From an uncultured Pseudomonas sp. (lineage in GTDB: Bacteria > Pseudomonadota > Gammaproteobacteria > Pseudomonadales > Pseudomonadaceae), in NCBI RefSeq assembly GCF_943846705.1, contig NZ_OX044366.1, positions 3,782,001-3,846,000 of the forward strand: a stretch of DNA of 64,000 nucleotides, given 5' to 3'. This document shows, piece by piece, positions 50,741-59,932 of the stretch (position 1 is its first letter; the number at the start of each line of letters is the position of its first letter). A program made the position numbers and the translations under genes. The notes beneath the pieces are model-generated. The model did no database searches. It saw only the letters and a program-made list of their open reading frames with translations, and was not told where the DNA came from.

Positions 50741-51922
50741 TCAGTCCAGCAACAGGCCGGCGATCAGCTCACGCTGCGCCGCGCCGTTGCCCAGATACAG
50801 TTCACTGGCCTTGGCACGCTTGAAGTACAGGTGCACGTCATATTCCCAGGTGAAGCCAACCCCGCCATACAACTGGATGGCGTTGCCCGCGTTGAAAAAC
50901 AGCGTGTCTGAGCAGTAGCCCTTGGCCATAGCAGCGGCCTCGTGCAGTTCGCTGGCGACGCGCTGATCACCGCTCGGGCTCAGCACCTCCTGGGCTACGC
51001 AGGCCGCGTAATACACCGCCGAGCGCGCCACTTCGCACTTCAGTTTCATATCTGCGGCTTTGTGCTTGAGCGCCTGATAACTGGAGATGGGCCGACCGAA
51101 CTGCACCCGCTCCTGCATGTAGGCGACACTCATGTCCAGCACCTGCTGGGCGGCCCCCATCTGCTCGGCAGCCAGGCACACCTTGGCCAGGTCTGTCAGG
51201 CGGATTAGCGTCTCGGCGGCTTGGCCAGCCTCGCCCATCAAGGCCGTTGCGGGCAGCTGGACATTACTCAGGGTGAGCTGGGCCAGATGGCGGGTCTGGT
51301 CCATGGTGGGCAACCACTGACGAACAATACCGGGGGTATCAGAGGGCACCGCGAATAGCGAAATGCCCGCAGTTCCCTGGCTACCCGGTGCACGAGCGGC
51401 AATGATCAGCAGATCGGCACTGTGCCCGTCGATGACATAACGCAGCTCACCTTCCAGGCGGTAACCGTCGTTTGTCGCTTGCCAGGTGGCGGTGACAGCT
51501 TCGCAGCCCCACTGTCCGCCGCCACGCGCCGCCTGAGGCCCAGTCCAGGCCAGGGTGGCGGTCATGCCAGCGTCAACGATGGCGGGTAGATAATGCTGTT
51601 TCTGCGCCTCGGTACCCGCCAGCAGCAGGCTATTGACCCCCATGCAGACGGTGGCAAAAAAAGGCGAGCACAGCAGCACCCGGCCCATTTGCTCAAGCAC
51701 TGCAGCCAGTTCAACGTGGCCCAGGCCCATGCCACCGTATTCTTCCGGGACGTTAATCGCTTGGAAACACAGCTCCTGGCAGATGCGCTGCCACAGCGCC
51801 GGATCGTAACCCGCCTCGCTAGCCATGGCTTCGCGCACAGCGGCTGAGGTGGATACATCCCGCAGAAACCCTTCCGCGGTATCGCGGATCATGTTCTGCT
51901 CGTCAGTGAAGCGAAATTCCAT
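50741..51922 (-). CDS. Acyl-CoA dehydrogenase, divergent partner subunit type
   Basis: 393 aa. N-terminal RFTDEQNMIRDTAEGFLRDVS, mid-region AATLAWTGPQAARGGG (poor match to the SEPGAGSD motif) and C-terminal YGGVGFTWEYDVHLYFKRAKA. The GTNxIQR ending is absent. These are the features of the second chain in steroid alpha2beta2 dehydrogenases. It lies 10 bp before the FadE30-like gene and so probably forms a heteromer with it. It lies in the HIP-degradation operon. Confidence 0.8.
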   Translation of the reverse strand: MEFRFTDEQNMIRDTAEGFLRDVSTSAAVREAMASEAGYDPALWQRICQELCFQAINVPEEYGGMGLGHVELAAVLEQMGRVLLCSPFFATVCMGVNSLLLAGTEAQKQHYLPAIVDAGMTATLAWTGPQAARGGGQWGCEAVTATWQATNDGYRLEGELRYVIDGHSADLLIIAARAPGSQGTAGISLFAVPSDTPGIVRQWLPTMDQTRHLAQLTLSNVQLPATALMGEAGQAAETLIRLTDLAKVCLAAEQMGAAQQVLDMSVAYMQERVQFGRPISSYQALKHKAADMKLKCEVARSAVYYAACVAQEVLSPSGDQRVASELHEAAAMAKGYCSDTLFFNAGNAIQLYGGVGFTWEYDVHLYFKRAKASELYLGNGAAQRELIAGLLLD

Positions 51923-51938
51923 GGGGCTGTCTCCGAGC

Positions 51939-52823
51939 TTAAGCGCCGTACACGTTCTGCGCGGGTACTTCCTTGGCCAACAGCGCCTGCATCGCCTCGC
52001 CCACTTCGGCGGGTTGCCACTGCGCGCCCTTGTCGACGCCTGCGGTGGTGCGCCAGCCGTCGGCGATGGAGATTTTCCCGCCTTCGGCTTCGAAGATTCG
52101 CCCGGTCACATGGGCCGCGTCAGCACACGCCAGCCAGGCCAGCAAGGTGCTGACGTTTTCCGGCGCCCAATAATCGAAGCTGCCGTCGCTCGGCTTAGCC
52201 ATGCGCGCAGCCATGGCGTCCACAGCGGTGGTCATGCCGGTACGCGCAGCCGGAGCTACGGCGTTGGCGGTGATGCCATAGCGGCGCAGTTCGGCAGCCT
52301 GGTTGAGGGTCAGCGCGGCAATACCGGCCTTCGCCGCGGCATAGTTGGACTGCCCGATAGAGCCCTGCAGGCCAGCACCGGAGGTGGTGTTGATGATGCG
52401 TGCATCGACCTTGTGGCCGGCTTTGCTCTGGTCGCGCCAGTAGTGCACCGCATGCGAGCTGATGCAGAAGTGCCCCTTGAGGTGCACCTGCATGATGGCG
52501 TCCCATTCGGCCTCGCTCATCGAGGCGAACATGCGGTCGCGGTTGATCCCCGCGTTATTCACGACCACGTGCAGGTCGCCGTAGGTTTCTATCGCCTGTT
52601 TGACCGCGTTCTCGCTGTCGGCATAGTTGCTGATGTCCGAGGTATTGACTACCGCACGGCCACCAGCTGCGACGATTTCATCGACTACTTTCTGCGCGGC
52701 GTCGCGATTGATGTCGTTGACAATCACGCTCGCGCCTTCGCTGGCGAACACGCGAGCGTGAGCGGCGCCCAGGCCACCCCCCGCCCCGGTAATGATCACG
52801 ACTCTGTCGTTCAGAATACCCAT
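51939..52823 (-). CDS. SDR of the 3-hydroxyacyl-CoA/17beta-HSD4 type
   Basis: 294 aa from ATG 52823 (AGGAGA site; a longer frame to 52850 is less likely). VIITGAGGGLGAAHARVFASEG, VVVNNAGINRDRMFASM, a YAAAKAGIAALTLNQAAELRRYG active site and the long C-terminal extension EAEGGKISIADGWRTT are features of the MFE2-dehydrogenase-like SDRs (about 300 aa) found in mycobacterial steroid clusters such as Rv3548c. It likely oxidises an (R)-3-hydroxyacyl-CoA. It lies 126 bp after fadA6. Confidence 0.8.
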   Translation of the reverse strand: MGILNDRVVIITGAGGGLGAAHARVFASEGASVIVNDINRDAAQKVVDEIVAAGGRAVVNTSDISNYADSENAVKQAIETYGDLHVVVNNAGINRDRMFASMSEAEWDAIMQVHLKGHFCISSHAVHYWRDQSKAGHKVDARIINTTSGAGLQGSIGQSNYAAAKAGIAALTLNQAAELRRYGITANAVAPAARTGMTTAVDAMAARMAKPSDGSFDYWAPENVSTLLAWLACADAAHVTGRIFEAEGGKISIADGWRTTAGVDKGAQWQPAEVGEAMQALLAKEVPAQNVYGA

Positions 52824-52949
52824 CTTGCATTCTCCTGTTCTTAGCCGCACTGAACACGCCTGTTTGCGTTCGGTTCAGTACCGGCAGCAACGCTGTAATT
52901 GCGAGTGGCCGGCACCAAAAGCCATGGCCGACTCGCCGCTAAAGGCCTG

Positions 52950-54101
52950 TTACAGCCGTTCAATAATCGTCACGTTGGCCTGCCCGCCGCCTTCGCACAT
53001 GGTCTGCAAGCCGTACCGACCGCCGCTGCGCTCAAGTTCATGCAGCAGGGTGGTCATCAGGCGTGCGCCGGTGGCACCGAGCGGGTGACCGAGAGCAATG
53101 GCACCGCCGTTGACGTTGGTCTTCGCCGGGTCGTAGTCCAGCTCTTTCTGCCAGGCCATAACGACCGAGGCGAAGGCTTCGTTGATTTCCACCAGGTCGA
53201 TCTCAGCCATGTTCATGCCGGCACGTTGCAGGGCCTTGCGGGTGGCGGCGATGGGCGCGGTGAGGTGCCAGATCGGGTCGTCACCGAGCACCGTGAGGTT
53301 ATGGATGCGCGCCCGCGGGGTCAGGTTGTAGCGCGCAAGCGCCGCTTCCGAGACCACCAGCATGGCGGCCGAGGCATCACAGGTCTGGCTGGATACAGCG
53401 GCGGTAATATCTGGAAACTGCGGATCAACCGGCTCCAGCGAGGCCATTTTCTCCAGCGTGGTATCGCGTGGCGTTTCGTCTACGGCCAGCCCGTTCATGG
53501 CGACGATTTCACGTTCGAAACGGCCTTCAGCGATGGCCCGCAGGGCGCGCTGGTGGCTCTCTAGGGCGAAGGCTTCCATGTCCGCGCGGCTGAGCTTCCA
53601 GTGGCTGGCAATCCGCTGAGCGGCGTAGAACTGATTGACCGGCTGGTTGCCGAAGCGCGCCTGCCAACCCTGACTGCCAGAGAACGGATCGGCAAAGCCC
53701 AGTGGCTGGCCGGCGAGCATCGCGGAGGAAATCGGAATCTGCGTCATGGTCTGTACACCACCGACAGCAATCACGTCCTGGGTCCCGCTCATGACTGCCT
53801 GCGCGGCGAAGTGCAGCGCCTGCTGGGAGGAGCCGCACTGGCGGTCGATGGTGGTGCCGGGCACATTCAGCGGCAGGCCAGCAGCCAGCCAGCTGGTGCG
53901 GGCGATGTCACCGGCCTGCGAGCCGATCGTGTCGACGCAGCCGAAAATAACGTCGTCGTACTCGTCGGCAGGAATACCGTTGCGTTCAACCAACGCCTTG
54001 AGCACATGGGCACCCAGGTCGATAGCGTGCACCTGTGCCAGGCTGCCCTTGCGCCGCCCGGTCGGGCTGCGTAAGGCATCAACAATGTAGGCTTGGGCCA
54101 T
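52950..54101 (-). CDS. fadA6: Thiolase FadA6-like
   Basis: 383 aa, closely matching mycobacterial FadA6 in remembered segments: IDLGAHVLKALVERNGI, CVDTIGSQAGDIARTSWLAAG, IDRQCGSSQQALHF (nucleophile Cys89), IPISSAM, NGGAIALGHPLGATG and LQTMCEGGGQANVTIIERL (Cys369), the last written in parts. FadA6 thiolyses the late 3-oxo intermediate of HIP-CoA degradation. All catalytic residues are intact. It lies 3 bp after an acyl-CoA dehydrogenase gene in the long operon headed by hsaC. Confidence 0.88.
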   Translation of the reverse strand: MAQAYIVDALRSPTGRRKGSLAQVHAIDLGAHVLKALVERNGIPADEYDDVIFGCVDTIGSQAGDIARTSWLAAGLPLNVPGTTIDRQCGSSQQALHFAAQAVMSGTQDVIAVGGVQTMTQIPISSAMLAGQPLGFADPFSGSQGWQARFGNQPVNQFYAAQRIASHWKLSRADMEAFALESHQRALRAIAEGRFEREIVAMNGLAVDETPRDTTLEKMASLEPVDPQFPDITAAVSSQTCDASAAMLVVSEAALARYNLTPRARIHNLTVLGDDPIWHLTAPIAATRKALQRAGMNMAEIDLVEINEAFASVVMAWQKELDYDPAKTNVNGGAIALGHPLGATGARLMTTLLHELERSGGRYGLQTMCEGGGQANVTIIERL

Positions 54102-54104
54102 GGT

Positions 54105-55163
54105 TTATTCCCCGAATGTGAATTGCGGGCCGATGTGGGCATCAGCCGCGAGGATGGCGGTGGCCACCCGAGATTTGTGGAAGGCGCGATCGCCCCAGGA
54201 CGAGTCCAGTGCCCAGGCACGCTTCATAAACATCTGCAGGTCGACTTCCCAGGTGTAACCCATGGCGCCATGCACCTGGATACCGTGGCGCGCGGCCAGC
54301 CAAGCCGCTTCGCAGCAAGCCAGTTTGGCGTGAGATACGTACAGACCCGCGTTGGCGTCGTTGTGCGCCAGGGCATGCGCGGCGCGGTACAGCACCGGTT
54401 TGGCGAATTCGATCTTGCCGGCGACGTCGGCCAGGTGATGCTTGACCGCCTGAAAGCTGCCGATTGGCTTCTCAAACTGTTTGCGCTGCGCCGCATAGTC
54501 CACCGACAGGTCGAGCATGCGCTGGGCCAGACCCAGGCTTTGTCCAGCCACCGCCAGAGCGCCACGGTTGAGGGTCTGCGCCCAGATGGCGCGCCCTTGC
54601 TCGGCCGCCACCAGCAGGCTGTCGGCGCTGGGCGTGAAGCTCACCCGGCTCAGGCGGCGGGAGCTGTCGATACTCGGGTTGCGTTCATAGTTGATGGCCT
54701 CACGGCGCACGCCATGCACTGCGCCTTGATGCTCGAGCAGCACCACGTCGGCCAGATGCACATCGGCGATCAGCGGGTTGACACTGTGGCCAACGGCGAT
54801 GCGCACGTTGCCTTCAGCGATCAGGCCGAGCAGCTCGTCACGCTGTGGCGTGCCTTCGGGCAGCGCGCTAAGCAAACCGGTGGCGACATAAGCGGTATCG
54901 GCCAGCGAATCGGGGATGGCGTAATAGCCCAGCTCCTGAGTCAGTAGCGACCAGGCGATGTCGTCCATGCCCATGCCGCCCTGCTGTTCAGGTACGGACA
55001 ACGCGGTGAGCCCTTGTTCGGCCATCTTGGCGCGTAGCTCCGGAGAGCGACCGTCGTCCGTGTCCCAAATATCGCGCAGCATTTCCGGCGGCGCCTCGGT
55101 CATCAGGAAGCGGCTTATCGCTTCGCGAAAAGCCAGCTGGTCTTCGGTAAAGGTAAAGTCCAT
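54105..55163 (-). CDS. Acyl-CoA dehydrogenase, divergent partner subunit (FadE32/33-like)
   Basis: 352 aa from ATG 55163; the frame is open upstream to 55316, but this start gives the family N-terminus MDFTFTEDQLAFREAI. The SEPGAGSD region is missing (it reads VGHSVNPLIADV), and the C-terminus has VHGAMGYTWEVDLQMFMKRAW. This is the shorter, degenerate chain type of steroid acyl-CoA dehydrogenases. The neighbouring gene encodes the full-motif type 10 bp upstream, a likely alpha2beta2 partner. Role in HIP-CoA ring breakdown is inferred. Confidence 0.8.
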   Translation of the reverse strand: MDFTFTEDQLAFREAISRFLMTEAPPEMLRDIWDTDDGRSPELRAKMAEQGLTALSVPEQQGGMGMDDIAWSLLTQELGYYAIPDSLADTAYVATGLLSALPEGTPQRDELLGLIAEGNVRIAVGHSVNPLIADVHLADVVLLEHQGAVHGVRREAINYERNPSIDSSRRLSRVSFTPSADSLLVAAEQGRAIWAQTLNRGALAVAGQSLGLAQRMLDLSVDYAAQRKQFEKPIGSFQAVKHHLADVAGKIEFAKPVLYRAAHALAHNDANAGLYVSHAKLACCEAAWLAARHGIQVHGAMGYTWEVDLQMFMKRAWALDSSWGDRAFHKSRVATAILAADAHIGPQFTFGE

Positions 55164-55173
55164 GGCGGCTTCC

Positions 55174-56340
55174 TCAGGCTTTCGGCAGGCCGAGCATGCG
55201 CTCGGCGATGATGTTGCGCTGGATCTCGTTGGTCCCGGCGTAGATCGGCCCGGCCTGAGCGAACAGGAAGCCTTCCAGCCAACTACCCCGATCAACAGCC
55301 TCTGGCGCATAGCCATTCAGCTCGCCGAACGGCCCAAGGATGCGCATGGCGGTTTCGTGCATTTTCAGATCGAGTTCAGACCAGATGATCTTGTTGATGC
55401 TGGCCTCGGCACCGATCTTGGCGCCTTTATCGACCAGGCCGACGGTGTGATAGGCCGCCTGGGCGTAGGCTTCGGCGCCCATCCAGCTTTCGATCACTGC
55501 ATCGCGCAAACCGGGGTCGCGTTCGGCGGCCTGCGGGTTGGCCTTGTACAGGTCGACCAGACGCTTGGCGGTCTGCTGAAAACGTGCCGGTGAGCGCAGC
55601 AGCAGGCCACGTTCGAAACCTGCAGTGGCCATCGCCACATGCCAGCCCTGCCCTTCGGCACCCAGCAGGTTGCCTACCGGCACCCGCACATCATCAAAAA
55701 ACACTTCGGCGAAGGCATCCTTGCCGTTCAAGGCCTTGATCGGCCGAACAGTAACGCCGGGGCTGTTCAGGGGAACCAACAGGAAGCTCAAGCCATGATG
55801 GCGGCTGCTCTTTGGATCGGTACGGAACAAGCAGAAAATCCAGTCGGCAAAGGTGGCCCGGGTGGACCAGGTTTTCTGACCGTTGATCACATACTCATCA
55901 CCGTCGCGCAGCGCCTTGCTGCGGATAGCCGCCATATCAGAACCGGCGTTCGGCTCCGACCAGCCCTGCGCCCACATATCCTGGCTGGAGGCAATGCGCG
56001 GCAGAAAGTAGCGCTTCTGCTCTTCACTGCCGAACTCCATCAGGGTCGGCCCGAGTAGCAGCTGGCCATTCTGGTTGACCCGCATGGGCGCTCCAGCGGC
56101 GTAGTACTCTTCCTCGAAGATCAACCATTCGGTCAGGTCGCAGCCGCGACCACCCAGGTGTTCAGGCCACATGACCATGGACAGCCGGCTTTCGTACAGT
56201 TTGCCTTCCCAGGCGCGATGTTCCTCGAAACCTTCGCGGGTGTCATAACTGGCCAGTGGTTGGCTGGGTACATTGGCCTGCAACCAGGCGCGCACTTCGG
56301 CGCGAAAGGCTTTTTGCTTGGCGGTATAGGTCAATTGCAT
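55174..56340 (-). CDS. Acyl-CoA dehydrogenase (FadE31-like, full-motif subunit)
   Basis: 388 aa. AQGWSEPNAGSDMAAIRS, KTWSTRATFADW, GFERGLL with the candidate base Glu, and the C-terminus YAGTNEIQRNIIAERMLGLPKA. Complete flavin and acyl-CoA dehydrogenase core, with no YEGT-type Glu. With the downstream short chain (54105-55163) it should form a heterotetramer like FadE31-FadE32. It lies 10 bp after echA20, translated from the ATG at 56340. Confidence 0.83.
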   Translation of the reverse strand: MQLTYTAKQKAFRAEVRAWLQANVPSQPLASYDTREGFEEHRAWEGKLYESRLSMVMWPEHLGGRGCDLTEWLIFEEEYYAAGAPMRVNQNGQLLLGPTLMEFGSEEQKRYFLPRIASSQDMWAQGWSEPNAGSDMAAIRSKALRDGDEYVINGQKTWSTRATFADWIFCLFRTDPKSSRHHGLSFLLVPLNSPGVTVRPIKALNGKDAFAEVFFDDVRVPVGNLLGAEGQGWHVAMATAGFERGLLLRSPARFQQTAKRLVDLYKANPQAAERDPGLRDAVIESWMGAEAYAQAAYHTVGLVDKGAKIGAEASINKIIWSELDLKMHETAMRILGPFGELNGYAPEAVDRGSWLEGFLFAQAGPIYAGTNEIQRNIIAERMLGLPKA

Positions 56341-56350
56341 GGCTGGGTTC

Positions 56351-57103
56351 TCAGAAGCTGGCTTCGCGCTTTTCGACGAAGGCGCGGCGGGTCTCGGCGG
56401 AGTCCGGCAAGGTGTAGGCTTCCAGCGTGAAGCCCTGCTCCCAGCGGTATTTGTCTTCTAGGTTGCCGTCCTCAATGCCGTTCAGCGCTTCCTTGGCAAT
56501 ACGGATCATGGCCGGGCTCTTGGCGGCGATGCGGGCAGCGATTTCGCGGGCAGTGGCAGCCAGCTCATCGCGCTCAACCAGCCGCTCGATAAAGCCGTAC
56601 TGCATGGCGTCCGGCGCGGTGACCGTCTCGCCCGTGAAGAACATGTAGCGAACCTTTTGCACCGGGAACAGGCGCTGCAAGTGCGCACCGCCACCCATAG
56701 CGCCACGATCCACTTCCGGCAGGGCAAAGGTGGCGCAGCGCGATGCAACGACGATGTCCGCCGCGCCAGTCATGCCGATGCCGCCGCCCAGGACGAAGCC
56801 GTGCACCGCGACGATCACCGGCACCGCGCAGCGATGGATGGCTTTGAACGTGGCGTAGTTGCCCGCGTTGACCTTGACGATCAGCTCGGGATTGGCATCC
56901 AGTTCCTTGATGTCGACGCCAGCGCAGAAGCCGCGGCCTTCGGAACGGATGATCAGCACGCGGACAGCCTCATCGGCGCCGAGTGCGTCGATCTGTGCGG
57001 CCAGTGCCAACCACTCTTTACTGTCCAGGGCATTGACCGGCGGCTTGTTGATCACCAGCTCGGCAATGCCCTGATTGATGTCCACCTTAAATGCGCTGCT
57101 CAT
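56351..57103 (-). CDS. echA20: Ring-opening crotonase EchA20-like
   Basis: 250 aa from ATG 57103 (frame open to 57166). PPVNALDSKEWLALAAQ, EGRGFCAGVDIKE, HGFVLGGGIGMTG and FALPEVDRGAMGG track mycobacterial EchA20, which hydrolytically opens ring D of the HIP-derived diketone CoA ester. As in EchA20, the first hydratase Glu is replaced (GGGIG) and the second is kept (LPEV), so ordinary hydration is unlikely. It overlaps ipdC by 4 bp, so the two are coupled. IpdAB, acting on the next intermediate, is encoded upstream in the operon. Confidence 0.86.
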   Translation of the reverse strand: MSSAFKVDINQGIAELVINKPPVNALDSKEWLALAAQIDALGADEAVRVLIIRSEGRGFCAGVDIKELDANPELIVKVNAGNYATFKAIHRCAVPVIVAVHGFVLGGGIGMTGAADIVVASRCATFALPEVDRGAMGGGAHLQRLFPVQKVRYMFFTGETVTAPDAMQYGFIERLVERDELAATAREIAARIAAKSPAMIRIAKEALNGIEDGNLEDKYRWEQGFTLEAYTLPDSAETRRAFVEKREASF

Positions 57104-58215
57104 GATTGGGCTCTCTCGTGTTGGTCGGCGGCTTGCTCCGCCTGGGGTTGTTGCATGCGCTGGCACAGGCGCTGCAGACAGGCCTCGGCCTCGTCGGCAA
57201 TTTCCCGGATCAATTCTTCACAGCTCAGCAGGCGGTCAATCGCCGCGGCGACCTGACCGCTCGGCAGGATGCCCTCGTCAGGAAAACCATCGACCATCGA
57301 ACGCTGTAACAACACCGGCTGGTTGGCCGCCATAATCACCTGGGACATGGCGCTCGGATCGTCCTGAAACGCCTTGAAAAAGGTCTTGAGCATGTGCCCT
57401 GTGGTCATCCCGGTTTGCGCCTTCCACTTACGCGCACTGTTCAGGGCAATCCACAGTCGGCCCATTGGCCCCGCCGCTTCCAGTTTGTTGATAAAAGGGT
57501 TTTCGACCATCCGATGACGCATGCCATCGACCGCCAGGGTGACGCGAATCTGTTGGGTATCGCGGGTCGCCAGATAGCGCTGCAAGGTGGCAGCTGGCGT
57601 CGGCGAGTCACTGCTCATCATGAAGCGGGTGCCCATGGCGATGCCTTCAGCACCCGCGGCCAACGCCGAGGCCAAGCCGCGCCCAGTCGAGAAACCACCG
57701 GCAGCAATGACCGGCACATCGACCGCCGCCAGCACCTGCGGCAGCAGGATGGTGGTCGGCACGCCGCCGGTATGGCCACCGCCCTCGCCACCCTGGATGG
57801 TAATCATGTCGGCACCCAGCTCGACCGCTTTGAGCGCGTGTTTCAACGCGCCTACGGTTGGAATGCACAGGACCCCGGCGTCTTTGAAGCGTTGGATGGT
57901 GTGCTTGTCCGGGCCACGCCCGTAGCTCACCGCCCGCAGCCGGTACTGGATCGCCAAGTCGACGCACTGCGCGGCGTTTTCCTGGAACATGTGGAAGTTC
58001 AGACCGAAGTTGCTGCTGCCGGTGGCGGCAATCACCTTCTGGATCTCAGCCTCCAACTGCTCCGCGGCGATGGTCGCGCCGGCCAGAAAGCCGAAGCCTC
58101 CAGCGCGGCTAGTGGCGATCACCAAATTGGCGTCGGAGACCCAGCCCATCGCCGTCTGAACGATCGGATAACGGCAGCCCAATGCGGCTGTCAGACGTGT
58201 CTGCAGCGCGCTCAT
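57100..58215 (-). CDS. ipdC: IpdC, NPD/nitronate-monooxygenase-family flavoprotein
   Basis: TIM-barrel FMN protein (371 aa): CRYPIVQTAMGWVSD, TIQGGEGGGHTGGVPTTILL, VIAAGGFSTGRGLASALAAGA and GTRFMMSSDS (FMN phosphate region). In the HIP pathway IpdC introduces unsaturation in the 5-keto-HIC-CoA derivative before EchA20. Position between the degenerate crotonase gene and echA20, with 4-bp overlaps on both sides, supports the name. A generic nitronate monooxygenase would not be expected here. Confidence 0.87.
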   Translation of the reverse strand: MSALQTRLTAALGCRYPIVQTAMGWVSDANLVIATSRAGGFGFLAGATIAAEQLEAEIQKVIAATGSSNFGLNFHMFQENAAQCVDLAIQYRLRAVSYGRGPDKHTIQRFKDAGVLCIPTVGALKHALKAVELGADMITIQGGEGGGHTGGVPTTILLPQVLAAVDVPVIAAGGFSTGRGLASALAAGAEGIAMGTRFMMSSDSPTPAATLQRYLATRDTQQIRVTLAVDGMRHRMVENPFINKLEAAGPMGRLWIALNSARKWKAQTGMTTGHMLKTFFKAFQDDPSAMSQVIMAANQPVLLQRSMVDGFPDEGILPSGQVAAAIDRLLSCEELIREIADEAEACLQRLCQRMQQPQAEQAADQHERAQS

Positions 58216-59114
58216 GACTTCTGCTCCCCAGTGGCCTGAGCCTTGTTCGCAGCGGCCATCGCCTTGCCGTCGAAGCCGCCCAGCTTGTCGCCAGAAACCT
58301 GTTCGTTGTGCACGTGGGCAAAGTGATGCCAGGCAAATACAGCGTCCATCCCGGTGCGTTTGCCCTGCAGGTCTTCAATGTGGTTGACCGCCTGCTTGGT
58401 CAGCGCCAGGCCCATGCGCGGCTGCTGGGCAATGCGTCTCGCGATGTCTAGAGTTGCGGTCTCCAGCTCGGCACGCGGCACCACCCGATTGACCATACCC
58501 AGCTCATAAGCACGGGCGGCCGGCATGCGGTCGCCGAGCATGAGAAACTCCTTGGCAATCCGTGGGTGCATCTCGAACGCGTGGGCGAAGTACTCCACGC
58601 CAGGGATCCCCATGCGCACCACCGGATCCTGAAAGAACGCATCATCGCTGGCGACGATCAGGTCACAGACCCAGGCCAGCATCAGCCCGCCGGCGATACA
58701 GCCGCCCTGGACCATGGCAATGCTCGGCTTGGGCATCTCGCGCCAGCGCCGGCACATGTTCAGATAAACTTCTTGCTCACGCACATAGAGGAACTCACCA
58801 CCGGGTTTATTGGTGTGATCCCACCACAAATGCTTGTGCTCGAAGGACTTGGTTACATCCCGTCCTGGGGTGCCGATGTCATGCCCAGCGGAGAAGTGCT
58901 TGCCGGTGGAACACAAGACGATGACTTTGACCTCATCGTCATTGATGGCACGGCGAAAGCAATCGTCAAGCGCGTAAGTCATTTGCGAGTTCTGCGCATT
59001 GTTGTACTGCGGGCGACTCATGGTGACGATCGCCACGCCCTGCTCTACTCGGTAGGACACCGGCTGTTCGGTCTCGTAGACCGCGGTATCCTCACGCTCG
59101 ACGAATTCGCTCAT
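58212..59114 (-). CDS. Crotonase-family protein lacking both hydratase glutamates
   Basis: 300 aa, longer than usual hydratases. The oxyanion-hole stretch HFSAGHDIG is kept. Aligned by eye to rat hydratase, the first Glu is Met (AGGLMLAW) and the second is Val (FQDPVVRMGIPG), so the classical hydration pair is gone. It could be a hydrolase, a decarboxylase or an isomerase on a CoA ester, or a structural partner. It overlaps ipdB and ipdC by 4 bp each, so it is tightly tied to HIP-CoA metabolism. Exact step unknown. Confidence 0.78.
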   Translation of the reverse strand: MSEFVEREDTAVYETEQPVSYRVEQGVAIVTMSRPQYNNAQNSQMTYALDDCFRRAINDDEVKVIVLCSTGKHFSAGHDIGTPGRDVTKSFEHKHLWWDHTNKPGGEFLYVREQEVYLNMCRRWREMPKPSIAMVQGGCIAGGLMLAWVCDLIVASDDAFFQDPVVRMGIPGVEYFAHAFEMHPRIAKEFLMLGDRMPAARAYELGMVNRVVPRAELETATLDIARRIAQQPRMGLALTKQAVNHIEDLQGKRTGMDAVFAWHHFAHVHNEQVSGDKLGGFDGKAMAAANKAQATGEQKS

Positions 59115-59920
59115 CCCCGCACCTCCTCGGCTGTACGGATACCCGCCGGATTACCCTTGAGCTGCTGTGCACGCAGGTTATGCGGGTCGAGTCGGGCGAT
59201 CAGCGCCAGTTGCTCGGCCGTTGGCGCCGCAGTCTCGCCCAGGTTGTCGACCTTGAGCAGCGGGAAACCGGTGCGCTCTTGGACCAACTGGAAATCCACC
59301 CCGGGATGCAGCGACAGCACGCGCGCCGCATGGTCCGGACCGTTGAAGTCCATCACGCAGAGGTCGGTGATCACCTGGCCGATACCCATCAGGTCATTGC
59401 GCATCCCCGGTGCCCAGCGCTCGGGGTTGAAGCCGACACTGGAGACCATGTCCACTTCATTTTCGACGAACACCCGCTTGCTGTGGTTGGGGATAAAAAA
59501 CGAGTTCAAATGGTTGATGCTGTTACCCGGCAGACCGCGTACGCCGAGCATCGCCACCTTGGGTTTGGCGTAATCACCAATAACTGACAGGTTGCACTGC
59601 GCCCAGCGATCTACCTGGGTAGGGCCGATCATGGCGTGGCGGCAACCGCGCCAAACACAGTCGAACACCCGCTCGAAGGGCATGTAACCAGAATACTTGG
59701 GCACATAATCACCGCGCGGGCCTACCGGAATCGGCTCCTCGACCAGGAATGCCTCGCTGTCGGTCATCAGCAACTCGGGGCTGTGGCTTAGCTTCGCCAA
59801 ACTGGCGCCCAGGCGCGGAATGATGCCCAGGCCCGAGGCAAGCACTTCGCCGTTATCGCGCCAGGCTTCAGAGGCAGCTACGATCATCAGTTCAGCCAAG
59901 CTGAAAGGGGTGGAACTCAT
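59111..59920 (-). CDS. ipdB: COCHEA-CoA hydrolase beta subunit
   Basis: 269 aa, CoA-transferase family I beta-like chain: LAELMIVAASEAWRDNGEVLASGLG at the N-terminus (in parts), a central VDRWAQCNLSVIGDY and FNPERWAPG. IpdAB is a CoA-transferase-fold hydrolase that opens the last ring (C) in the HIP pathway. ATG 59920 has a GAGGAG site. It lies 12 bp after ipdA. Name given by context and fold; simple CoA transferase is the alternative. Confidence 0.87.
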   Translation of the reverse strand: MSSTPFSLAELMIVAASEAWRDNGEVLASGLGIIPRLGASLAKLSHSPELLMTDSEAFLVEEPIPVGPRGDYVPKYSGYMPFERVFDCVWRGCRHAMIGPTQVDRWAQCNLSVIGDYAKPKVAMLGVRGLPGNSINHLNSFFIPNHSKRVFVENEVDMVSSVGFNPERWAPGMRNDLMGIGQVITDLCVMDFNGPDHAARVLSLHPGVDFQLVQERTGFPLLKVDNLGETAAPTAEQLALIARLDPHNLRAQQLKGNPAGIRTAEEVRG

Positions 59921-59932
59921 GGTCTTTACTCC

